Shown: positions 30,730 to 42,502 of the stretch, piece after piece
Layout of the letters: each line of letters starts with the position of its first letter
How positions within the stretch are numbered: the stretch's first letter is position 1
Assembly: GCA_029449245.1 (NCBI GenBank)
Contig: JANATF010000013.1
Span: 930,001 to 994,000 of the forward strand
Direction of reading: 5' to 3'
DNA: 64,000 nt
Source: Mortierella alpina
Taxonomy: Eukaryota > Mortierellomycota > Mortierellomycetes > Mortierellales > Mortierellaceae
Position numbers and translations under genes: made by a program
The notes under the pieces: model-generated
Told to the model about the DNA's origin: nothing
Seen by the model: the letters and a program-made list of their open reading frames with translations, nothing else
Database searches by the model: none

Positions 30730-33700
30730 ATGGTTTACGCAACACGCAGCAAGTCCCCCACCGTAGCAATTAGGATCTCCGGGGCAAGACGGCCAGCTAT
30801 CACGGCCCGTGGACCTCAGAGGACAGCAGCCTCGCCCATTTCAAAGAAGAGGAGCCATGGAGCCATGATCCCAAAAAGCCCAATTTCAGCTGACGACATA
30901 CATGTGCGCCATGTCAAGGATGGGAAGCAGCACCATATCTCTGAGTACGATGGTCGCGATCGTCATCATGTATGGTTTAGTGATTTCAGCGAGAACGAGG
31001 ACCAATCCAGTAGCAACCATGTCCTTACCATGGAATCGAACATGGGTGCTTGTGCTTCCAAAGACGGCTCTTTCGCCTTCGATAGATCCCAATCTCTTGA
31101 CGTTGCTGGTTCTAGCCAGAAAAGTCTAGCTCATCGAGCTGCAGCCCGCCTGACAGCCTTGATTTCCAAGGCAACGCTATCCAATACCACGACCCCCAGC
31201 ACAGACCTTTCAAGAACTATCCATGGTGAACAAGCTACGTCTGGTGGCTCGACCAACGCCGCACAGTCTTCGTCTTCGCCCAAGGGTACCGCCGAGGAAA
31301 CTCACGACGAGAAGCCAAGTGACCGTTGGATGCCTATGGACGAGACGAGAAACAACGCTATTACTTACCATTATCAAGGCAGCAACGCGACAACCACGAC
31401 GGAAACTGTTACGACTACCAAGAGGCTCAGTAACAACACCGCCTCGCTGTCGACCAAACAGCAAGCGCAAGATAAGGCTAGGACACGATACATATCCCAG
31501 AAATCCCAGGTGGATAGGCAAAAGGCTCGCGATGCCATCCTTTCGCTAGACGGCGACGTCGTGCAGCTCCAAAAGCTCCTTCTGGAGAAGGATGCAGCAC
31601 TTAGCACAGCGGAGACCCAGGCAACTGAGTTACAGGAGACAACTATTCGCTCCGAATCCTTAAGTCGCGAGATTCACGAGCTCGAAATCACGATCCGCAA
31701 CCTCCGAGACAACCTCAAGTCCACGTCCATGACCTTAAAAGAGACTCTGAACGAGCGCCAAAAAGAGCAGGAGAAGGGGGTAGAGATACAAAAGGAGCTT
31801 CAAGAGAAGGTCGCAAGGCTGGATGCTCGCTTGAAGGATAAGGAGCAAATCCATAAGCATTCCAAGGTCCTCCAACAGAGTCTAGATGAAGCAAACGCCC
31901 AGCGCATTGGTCTGGTGGCCCAAATCCATCACCTGTCCGAGATGTTGAAGAGTCGCGATGCTGACCTACAAGGTGCACGTAGCACGATCGAGAGTCTCGA
32001 GGGCAGCAACCACACCCACTCTGAGGAAACCCTCCGTCTTGTGAGGAAATTGAGTTCTCTCAAGAGAGGCGCAACGGAGCGTGAGGATGAGCTCAGGGAA
32101 TTCCACCAAAAGATCAGGATACTCGAGGGCAACCAGGACAAAGCTCAGAATTTGGAACAGCAAATACAGAACTTGCGTGAACAGGTTTCTCAGCGCGAGG
32201 CGAGCATCAAGGACCTGGAAAGTGCCAATCGATCCCTGAGCCATAGGAATGCGCGATCCGACGATTTAACAGAGGAGGTGCGAGTTTTGAGGGCTCATAT
32301 CAAAGACAGCGAGTTCCACCTCAACCAGGCACTAGCCTACGTGAAGGAGCTATCCGGTTACAAGGCGCGAGCGGTACAACTTGAGGAAGAGCTGCGGGAT
32401 CTTCGGGACCAGATCAATGTGCAAGAAAAACACCTCACCTATCTTGAGGATGCTCTTGAAGCCCATGAGGGTTATGCGATGGAGATCCAGGGTCTGGAGG
32501 GTCACGTCAAGACGCTCGAGAACAAGGTTCACCAGAAGCAGGCCGAGATTCACAGTCTACAGCGGACCAATGCAGGCCTGGAGAAGGAGAGCGCCTGCAT
32601 CCCCGCGCTCCAGTTAAGAATGAAGACGCTTCTGCGCGAGATGAGGACCAAGGATCAGTTGGCTGCGACCGCCAAAGAGAAAGCTGACCATGATCTAAGC
32701 AATATCAGTTCCACGGCTAGTACTCTCAAAACCGAGGCAGAGAGTCTTCGTGAACGACTTTTGGACAAGGCTCGAGAGCTGAAGGAAGCGCAGAAGAGCC
32801 TCAAGAAGAGCGAGTCGGAGAAAGCCAAGAACATGGACCTGACGGTAGAGGTCACTGGCCTTGAAAAGTTGTTTGCGGAGAAGGAACGCAAGGTAGAGGA
32901 ACTGGAGAGAGTCATTGCTGGAATGAAGGACCATGCCCTTAGAGCCGATTATCTGCAGAGCGAGTTGGTGGAGCTGAGGAAGGAAACAGACTATGCCAAG
33001 AATGTGGCAGACCAGTCCGCTCGAGACCAGTCCGCTGCATCATCCACCGCAAGCCAGCTTGTCGTTGAGAGAGAAGCGTTGCAGGAGCAGTTACTCCTGA
33101 AAAAGAAGGAGCTCGCCTTGGCAGACAAGAACATCCAGGCCCTGCAGACAAAATCGCGCGAGATGGACGAGCTTTTGGCCAAGGTGACTAGCCTTGAGGA
33201 GTCTTCCAGGTTGCATTTGAGCCGTGCAGAAATGGCCGAGAAACTCTCCGAGAGGCTGCAAGGCGATATAGATGCTATGAGGGTTCGGCTCACGGATCTG
33301 CAAAGCCAACTGAGCAACAAGGAGACTGGTCTGCAGGTGGCTCTGGGCAAGGCGAACATCAGCCATCAAGCGGCACTTCGGCGCCTTGAGGAGACACAAA
33401 CCGCTGTCACGGAGCTTAAAAGGCGACTCAAGGACGCAGACAAAGATGCCAAGAATCAAGCGGTACAAAGCGACAAGGAACTAGGCATTTTGCGACGCGA
33501 ACTCGAGGTCTGGGAGAATCATGAAATTGGATGGATTGCCAAGGTAAGCAGACACTGTTCAAGTAGCGCATAAAATTTCCGGCATGAATCGTGGCCTTAA
33601 TACAGATCAATCATTTCTACCCTCTCTATGTCAGGTAACTGACCTTACACAGGATCTCGAAAGAAGCACCGGTGTAATCCGACAAAAGGACAAGGTGCTT

Positions 33701-35667
33701 CGCGATGTGAAGTACAAGCTTGGCGAGCAGAGTATGGAGCTAGCACGCATGAACGAGACCCTTCATCAAGCCCGGGACGATATTCGCGCAAGTCATAAGA
33801 GGCATTTGTCCGAGATTGAAGATCGGGTCGACGAGAAAACGAGAGAGTGCAATAAGGATAATGCCCAACTCAAGAGTACGGTCTCGGAACTGGAGGGCCA
33901 TCTCCATCACTTTGAGAAGCGACTCCGCCTCGATCACGACCATGAGGTGAAGGAGCATGAGCTTGCAGAGCGTATTCGCGAGCTCATTATGTGGAAGCAA
34001 ACCTCCGAGCATCAGACCAATGAATGGGAGACTACAGTTCAGCATATTGAGAGGGAGAAGGAGCAACTGGTCGCCACATTGATTTGTTATGAAGGCCAGA
34101 TCCATTCCTTACAAAAGAAGGTTGAGGATGCAGAGCTGTGGCGACAGCGTGCTCTTTCCCAGGCGGAGAAGCTGACCGCCACGATCATGAAGCTGAGCAG
34201 TGAGCTCCGCACACTCAAGTCTGTCCTCGCTCAACATGATGCCAATGACGGGGAGATCAGCAAGCGGGGCCAGGCGCTGGAGGCTCAAATCATAAGTCTG
34301 GAGAGAGCGAGAGACGAACTCCGCCGTGCGTTGCGCACCAAGGACAGTCAGATTGCGGACCTGGGTGAGCGGCTTCGTGATAAAGCTGGCACCTACAGCG
34401 TTCGTCTCGCAGATGCCCAGCGTGACATATCTATCAAGAACAACAAGATCGAGGCTCTCGGCAAGCGCATCGCAGAGCAGAATTGGTATTGAATTGTATC
34501 GTTGTGTTGATGCAGAACAGCAACCCCAGGAGACGTTCACTAACAGTATGGTCCATTATTGGCTTCCAACGTGGATATAGGGCTCAGGCCGCCATGGAGA
34601 AGAAAGTGGCTCAAGATGGACATACCCTGACTCTTCTCGAGAATACTTTGGACAGCCTCAGAGCCTCCCTCGCGACTCAAATGGACAGGTACAAAAAGCT
34701 TGACAGTAGACACAAGGCCACTCTGGTGACAAAAGCGGAGCAAGACAAGCAGCTGTATATACTGGAGAGGAAATTAGGCCAGGTTGCAGCCAATGACGCA
34801 GAAATGCATAAGCAGCTCAAGTTCAAGACCCATCGTCTGGAAACAGCACTAGACAAGGCTCTCAAGAAAGCCGAGAGTTATCAGGTCGAGATCCACAATA
34901 TCACCCGGCTCTACCATGACGCGATTGCCCAAGCCGAGAGTGCTAGCGCGCAAATGTCCAAGATGGTACCAGAGGAGCAGGCTAACCACGACGCTTGCGC
35001 TACTCGGGTGCAGAGTAGCGAAAGGGAGGTCGCCAGGCTGTCATTGCGTATTTCGGACCTCAAAGCGACTGTCCACCGAATGAGTAAAGTACATGACGAT
35101 CGCGCGAGCGCTTGGGTGGACGTGGAGGCCAGCTACAACGACCAACTGACCAAGATGTCCAAGCAGAAGCAGGTGCTTGAAGTGCAGCTCCGGGATGCAG
35201 AGCAGAACCGAAATCACGAGCGTCTTGGACGAGAACAGGATCGGATGCGAGCAGAGAAAAGCAGACAAAGACAGGAAGATACGGCAGAGTCACTTAAGCA
35301 AGCCAATAGACAGCTCCAAAAAGAGTTTGTGGTCCTGGAGGCTCATCTGCGCCGAGAGATGACCACCAACAAGGACCTTACAGGTTTGCTAGCCAAGCTT
35401 CGGCATAGCATCCAGCGTGATTCTGCACAAGAGTTGGAGTCCTTGGATCATATGGAGAAGGTAAACGCAGCATTCATTCCCTGGCGTAGAAAGAGTTCTA
35501 CAACAAGGCGGCAGCAGGCTAACCGTACATTTCAACTTGATGGCAATTAGGAGCTTAAATCTCGAGGGTCTGTTGTTGAGGAGACGATTCGCTTCACACG
35601 CAGTCGTATGGACAGTGGCGCGTTCCTCGATACGCGGGAGATGAGCCAGAACGCGTCGATGCACTAG
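30730..35667 (+). CDS. Large coiled-coil protein, function unknown
   Basis: Four exons (30730-33543, 33653-34485, 34581-35460, 35551-35667) fit in phase and give 1,547 residues. The first ~260 residues are basic, S/T-rich and disordered. From about residue 270 nearly to the end the sequence is heptad-patterned and rich in E, K, Q, L and R, with few breaks, so it should form a very long rod. No head domain, membrane span or catalytic motif is visible. Such proteins often act as centrosome/spindle-pole, septal or vesicle-tethering scaffolds, but nothing here picks one. An alternative acceptor at 33634 would add six residues in frame. Confidence 0.8.
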
Positions 35668-38236
35668 ATATTGTCATATTAGGGTTGTACATTGCCATTA
35701 GAGGTGAAGGTCTGCCCAGCCAAAAACAGTTTATGACCGTGCAATGCGTCTTCCGAAGACGGCGACCATTTTTTTATTTTCAGGGAAAGGGGGTGGTTGC
35801 CAAGAAAGCGGGCAGCGCGTGTGCGAGAAAAGAGAGTGCAAGCAAAGAGTCGTGTATTCATTTGTGATCTGTCAGCTCAACTTCGAGGGGGAGGGGGTGA
35901 AGTGTGGAAGATAGATTTCGCAAATACACAGGAAGAAGCAAGAGGCTAGAGAAAGGAGGGCTGGTATGGAAATGAGAAGCCAGCCGGTCCTGTGGCGCCG
36001 AGAGAAAGCTTTTTCAGGAGGTCTGGCGCATTCCCTGGATGTTAAGCATGCCGGCAGGAGGCAGGAGACGTCTTGCCTTTGGTGGCATGGCGGAGTGCGG
36101 AAGTCGGATTCTGGGCGTCCTTGAGGTGTGTCTAGAGTGCACCTCCTTCCTCTCCGGACCCGGCGTGTGTGTTCATGTGTGCAATGGCAACGTCGTCCAT
36201 TCGAACTTTGTCTGCCTGCAGAAAACAAGCAAAGCCAAGCAAAGGAACCAAGAGAAAAACATTCAGGGGTCGCAGAGCGACCAAGCCAAGGGGGCAGTGC
36301 GGTGCATACATTCCAGCCTTTGCGAACAAGGACCCCATCAGGTCCCACGCGCGACTTCTCGACTCTTTCTTATGTTCGTGCTCTTCAAGTTCTCTTAAGC
36401 CTCATCGTCTTGACAGCCCTGTTCAGTTGCTCCCTCACTGTGCCATTGCCCATTTCCCATCTCTCCATTCCTTAGACCCATTCACCCCTCCCGTTTCGTA
36501 CGACCTTTCGTGCGTCTCTCCTCTTGCCTCGCATCGACCCTCGACCACCGTAACCACCTCCACAACCCAGTATATCTTCATATCTTTATAACTTTATATC
36601 TTGACAAGCGCAGAAGGTGAGTTTGCAACTCAATGCTACCACGTCAAGTATACTTGAGCTTTGCCACACACATCGCTTCAGAGTATCTCCTTGTTCTGTC
36701 GTGAGCACTTTGAGAGCTCAACCCTTGGAAGGGTGGGAAGAGTGATTCGGTTCATCTGGCAGAAGAAGCAGGGTGCAGCTGGATGTTACATGGACAAGAT
36801 CCACGTAGTCCTAGACTCTGACCACAAGTCAAGAGATCAATGGGAGCTGGTGAAAATCGTTGGTGCGAGAGAGCAACTGAGCAAGCGGCTCCTATGGCGA
36901 CCCTTTCTCCCACTCCGATACGCACATTTACGCAAAAGCGCACACTCTTTCTTTCGATTCTTTATTGTACCTTCTTTCGAGATCTGCTTAAGTCGCCACC
37001 GCTCCTGGTTGGGAATATGAGCTTTAGGTCAAGCGAGTGCATGAGACCGCATGGTTGGTATTGACGCTATTAGATTGCACTTGATGCTCACCATGACTAT
37101 GCGGGGCCTCTCCGTCTTTGCGTGCTCAAACTGAATGATTGTTGGATCCTCTCCACTTTTTTTCGCTCCCTCCCTTTTGCCTTTCCCCTTCACTTTCTGC
37201 CCCACTTCCGCCCTCAATGCACCTCCTCGATACCCGCTTTACTCAGAAACAAGCAAGTAGGCACGAACAAAAAGGCGGATGGGCATCCCTTAAAAAATAG
37301 GATGGATGCGGTTGTGCATGGCTGTTCTTGCACGTTATGATTTGCGCTTTGTGCCTGGCGTGTACCTTTTGTGTCCACCCCCCTTTTTTTCCTTCTTTTT
37401 AATTTCGTTCTCGCAACCTCCCTCCTTCTCGGGCGTGCGTTGTGGCTCAACATATTGAAGTGTCTTTGTCTTCCACATACAGCAGACTTTGTTGACCTGA
37501 CGGGTTGTAACTATGCGTACCGTGTTTGGCTCTCATTTGGGCAGAGTAGTAATGAACGGGGAAGAGAGGGCGAAAGTAACACATCGGGGAGCAGACTATG
37601 TGAATAAATGAACAGCTGGCCATTGATATCGAACGAGCACCTGTGTTTGTGTTATTCGGGACCTCGGGTGCTGGTGTCCGTTGTAAAGTCAACCCAAGTA
37701 GCTGTTATGGGAATGGCATACGGGGCTAAATCATGCGCCTATGAGAGCCATCGACGCCAAAAGCTCATGCGATGGCCCTTTCGTGGAGTTTTCCATGGTG
37801 AGAGTGACTCGCGCCAGAGTTTACACCTCAGTCTGCTCGCCGAGGTGCTTAAAAGGCGGCAGCTACGCTTTCTTTTTATACCTGAATGTTGTTCCCTGGC
37901 TTTTGCTATCCTCAACGCAACCCAGGTACCCTAATACCAACATTGTCCCTTCCATTTGACTCTTTTCATCCATTCAAAAGCACTTTTTCAATCAAAAGCT
38001 CTTGCTGAAGGCCTGATTCCACCTTTTCAAAAACGAACATCCTCATTAATATTATGTCCATCTTTCTGCCAGTTTAACGTAGCTTCAGACAACCCAGCCT
38101 TCCATAGTTCAAATTGTGGAGCTATTCTAGTTGATAACATCACAGGCGAGGTAGGCTTTAATAGAAGAGCCACTTTCCCAGAAACAAAAGCAAGCAATAC
38201 CGATATTCGAGTTGCCAGCGTCTTTTCAACGTAGTC
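35668..38236 (+). promoter_or_regulatory. Promoter and long 5' leader of the RGS gene (inferred)
   Basis: 2.6 kb without a credible protein gene. A pyrimidine-rich block (36400-36560) and a TATA-like CTTTATAAC (about 36583-36592) are followed by a donor-like AAG/GTGAGT at 36616. An acceptor-like ACGTAG lies just before the ATG at 38237. This suggests a non-coding first exon ending near 36615 and a leader intron of about 1.6 kb. This is inference from splice-like sites only. Confidence 0.35.
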
Positions 38237-41200
38237 ATGAGAACAACAACCTCTGGCCGAGCCTTTGCCAAGGTGAGTCTTGCTCTATAACATTCAACAT
38301 ATTACCGTGGAGTTATCGGTTCGCTACTACTTTACCAAGGATACCGGATCTAAAACGGACGTCATTCGCACTGTAGGGCATCTTCGACTTGTTCTCAACA
38401 CTAGTGGTCTCGCTACCGATTGAGAATCACAAGATCCTGTTCAAGAACTACCCCAACAGTTTCACTGCTGAGGAGGCTATCGCTAACCTGGGCGGTCTTC
38501 AGTTCATCCAGTCTAATCGCGATACGGACCCGAAGGATCCCACGAGAATCATCACCCATGTGACTACGACGCAGTTCTCGCTCTCGCGCGACATGGCCAG
38601 GAACCTTTGCCAGACGTTTATGGACGCACGTTTGTTCGAGAGCGCATCGGATCCAAACAAGAGAGAGTTCCAGAGTAAGGGCGTATACCAAGTAACGCCC
38701 AAGGGTGCGCATATCCTTGCCAAGTTTGTTCATCGAAACACGCTGCCTGTGGAGGAGACGCGACATATCACGGCGAATGCTACGGCCAACCTTGTTCATT
38801 TAGAACGAGCGGATGACGAGGATGCAATCATCTTGACTCAAAAGCATGTTGAAATGATTTTCAAGCGCTTTGCAGGGCCAGAGCCCAACCTCTCCAGGAG
38901 TGCTGGTCCAGGAGATTCTCCTCTAAACTCAACGTCGGGAGGACGAGACAGGATGCAATCCGTGCCAGACTTGTGCAACGGCATCGAGGTGAAGGACCAG
39001 CAGCACAATTATGATATTTACAAGCATACATTCTACGGCAAGTCAGCTGTGGAGTGGCTCTTGGACTACACGTCTGTCATCAGCAAGGAGGAAGCCATTT
39101 GCATCTGCCAGGAGATGGTGACAGCTGGGTATATTGAGCAAGTCGGAGAAGAAAACCGAGGTGGACTCTCGCTCTTTAGGACTGGAAATTCGTCCTTATA
39201 CCATCTGACAGAATCCGGAAGAGCCTTGGCTGGATGGCAAAGCCTGGATAGCAGCGGAAGCAGCATTAACAATGACTGGATGGATGGTAAGCTTCGAATA
39301 GGAATTTCCTTGAAAAAACAAAAAAGAGCAAAAAAGAAAAGAGAACAAAACGATTGATTTTCTGAACGCTACGATGTTATAAACGATTCGAAGTACTGAT
39401 GATAAATAACAATACTAAAAGTTTGTCTCTTCGATACTCTTGGGTATTTAGAGCGAAGCACCCTCGGCTCAAAGCCTGAACGAAGCAATCCCGAGGCCAA
39501 GCTCCTTTCCGCTCAGTTCAAATTGACGTCCAGTAGCCTGCAACGTCTACCCATCTCTACGGCGCGTGAAAAGAGGGTATCATTGGACGAGTCCAGCATG
39601 AATACGTCACAATATAATGAGGACGCAGGGAGAAGTTCGATCCGTCGTCTCTCCCAGATCTTGAACGACCCAGCCTTCCAGATCACGCTCTCTGAGGCCG
39701 GGGCTATGTCTACCTATGCTGCTTCGTCTTCAGGCAAGGAGTCAGTCGGTGCTAGTGCCGGAGGAACGGGGCTGTCATCGCCACTGAGCTCCTCTCAGCC
39801 CATGGCTTCCAACACCACACGGCTCAACATCATCCTGTCGAACTCTACGCTACGCGACCTGTTCAAGAGCTTCCTGAAGCAGAACATTTGCGAAGAAAAC
39901 CTGTCGTTTTATCTGGAGGTGCTTGATTACAGGTCCAGGTTCAATACGCTCATCAACTCGATGCACGCATACAATCAGTCAATGTCTGGGCAGGAACAGA
40001 TCATCAACAATCTATCTCATCCTCCGTCGCTTCGAGAGCTGGAGAAGCACATCTGCACACAGGCCTTTTCCATCTTTGAGACGTACCTTGTCTTGGGTGC
40101 ACCCCGGGAGGTCAACCTGCCACATCAGATGCGACTTGACATCACCGGGTACATGCAAGCGGTTGTGAGGAATATGGAGATGCCGGAGAAGCCTGCTTCT
40201 GTGCCATCATCGCCATTGTCAGCATCTACGGATACGAACGAGGATGAACGAATGAGCCACAACAAGGAGTTGATCCATATTGCGCTCTTTGACTCAATCC
40301 ATGATCACATCTTCAGACTCATGTCAACGGATTCAGTTCCGAAGTTCACCAAGACAGACAAGTACCGCGAGGTTATGATGAACCGTGTTAAGCAAAGCAA
40401 CGGCAATGCTACCAGCGAGTCAGCGGTGTCGAGTCCAGTCGCAAGCGGCGGGGTACCTCCAAGCAGTGTGGGTGGCAATGGAGGTATAGGAGGGGTCGAG
40501 GATGGAGTGTCGCGAACCTCGATGTCTGGGGCCAGCCGAAACGAAGGTGAGAACAGGTCTGGTTAGGTCCGCCGATGGCATATGAATCACAAGGATGGTT
40601 GAAATGAAAGCTCATATCGAGTGGGTAGTGTATACGACAGTACGACAGTGAGGGGTTAAGAGGACACGGAAGACAGCAACGCGTCAAGGAGCATATGATC
40701 GCATAATTCTACCTTGTACCTTCCTTCTTCAATCCTCCTTCGTTACCCACAGAACATTAATTGTATTTACTCTCATATTTTTTTCTGCATACCTCCACTT
40801 CTCACTCTCGATCCTCAGCAACTGTTCGGGCGTCACCATGAGTGACGACAAGACCACCTACCTCACGCTTCAAACGACAAGATGATGTCAATAGAGGATT
40901 ATCGGGGGGTGGGGTGAGGGCAAAGGGCCCGCGATACAGCCATTAATCTTATATTGTGTTCTTAACCATTAAATCGGCGCCCTGAAGCGTCAAAAGAGTG
41001 CTAGTCTGTAACACATCGACGTTCACCAAGCTCTCTTTATGTGTCAGGCGCGTGCATGTGAACGCGAGTTTTGCGTGGAGAGTTGACTGAGCATAACCTT
41101 TACTAACGCTTATTGCCTCCCTTTCTCTATGGTCGCGTTTTGTTGGGTTTACATAGCAAAGACTCATGTTCGCAGATCGTATTCCTTCAGCGAGCGGAAG

Positions 41201-41938
41201 CGTGTTCAATCTAATCAGTCATCGAATACTGAAGCACGGCATTCCATGGCAGTAAGTGGGAGCGGGAGTATGATTGGCAGTAGCAGCAGCAGAGCACCGG
41301 CAGCGAGTCTGAACTCGATAGCACGGACCAGAACAGCTACCGGCAGCACAGCTGCGACACCCAGACGTCAGTCCGTTGAGTTGTCCAACGTAACAGCGGC
41401 CACTGTCTCCAACACACAAAGCCCAGCAACGGTGCCGAGCGCGACAGTATCCAGAATAGCGCTTGTAGAGGAGGAGCTAGAGGGGGTAGAGGAGGATGAG
41501 GAGCAGGAGGAGGAGGAGGAGGAACCTGCGCCGCGGAGCACCACGGGCAATGAGACGAAGCATACAAGACAGTCGCCTGCGTCTTTGCATGATATCTATG
41601 CACAGCAGCAACAGCTGAGGCAGTACTCGAACCAGAGGGCGCAGCTGACGCCCACCCAGATCCAGAGCCTGTACATGGGTCGTAGCGCGCGCGGATCGGC
41701 GGCCGAGACCAGTGCAACTGCGAACGGCACTGAGATCACTATGCAAAGGCTAGGTGGCAAGCCGTCCGTCTCGGACCGGGTGACAGTGCTCTTTGAATCG
41801 ACATTGTTCTCGATCCAGGACACGTCTGCGGACGCGAAGGGTGGGAGTGAAGCGGCGTCCGCCGCGAGGCCAGGGTCTGCCGAGCAGATGTCGTTTGCAG
41901 AGATGGTGTCAAGCCTGCCCCCTCCTACGACAGTCTAG
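38237..41938 (+). CDS. RGS protein with DEP-type modules (Sst2/FlbA-like)
   Basis: RGS proteins speed GTP hydrolysis by G-alpha subunits and switch off receptor signalling at the plasma membrane. Exons 38237-38272, 38377-39286, 39452-40546 and 41157-41938 fit in phase and give 940 residues. An N-terminal fungal-DR/DEP-like module (about residues 15-150) and a DEP domain (about 220-300: HTFYGKSAVEWLLDY, LYHLTESGRAL) precede an RGS domain split by an insert (NSTLRDLFKSFLKQNICEEN, LSFYLEVLDY, then HDHIFRLMSTDSVPKF). The layout is that of yeast Sst2 and Aspergillus FlbA. The last exon is low-complexity, with an acidic E-run. If the 610-bp last intron is retained, translation stops at 40564-40566 instead. 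Confidence 0.8.
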
Positions 41939-42502
41939 TGCTGTGGTTCAGTAGTGCTGTAGCGCAGGCCAAGAGCTGTTCCGCGTTGTTTGCACGCATT
42001 ATTAAAGCGCCGTGCCTTGTATGGTTACACTGGTACGTTACACTGTACCACTGTACCCCTGTTGCCTGCTGGCAACCTGGGATTCTCGAGGGGCGAGGCA
42101 CCCGGTTGAATTTCTCGTCCTGGCACACGCTGATTGGTGCCACCTTAAATCTCGTGGCTTGGTGGTCCATGGGAAACGGGCAGATCGATCCTGATTCGCC
42201 TGGAGCGGCTGATTCGCCTGATTTGGCTGGTATCGCGTTTCCGTCGTCTTCATCCTCAACGTGTTCTTTTTCTTTTTTCTTCATCATCTTTCATCCTTCA
42301 TCCTCTCATCCTCATCCCGGTGTGCTCCTGCTCCCCTCTCCGTCCCTCTTCTTGCTGTTGACTGCACCTCTGCTCTTTGTTGTCGAGCGTGCTTCTTCCT
42401 CCCACCTGGCTGCCTCGTAGTTCTTCTGTCCCCTGCCTCTGACCTGCCTCTTTCTGCTTCATCCGCCCACCCAGCCCACCCAGCCCATCCGCCTTCCAGC
42501 CA
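41939..42502 (+). promoter_or_regulatory. Spacer and promoter of the vigilin gene
   Basis: 564 bp between the RGS stop and the vigilin start. The last ~250 bp are strongly CT-rich, as upstream of several other genes here (48148, 58427). No TATA box is obvious and no gene is seen. Confidence 0.4.

Noticed and set aside
35872-36591. Overlapping frames of 110-160 codons on both strands upstream of the RGS gene.
   Set aside because: No recognisable domain, poor composition for coding, and the region looks like promoter/leader.
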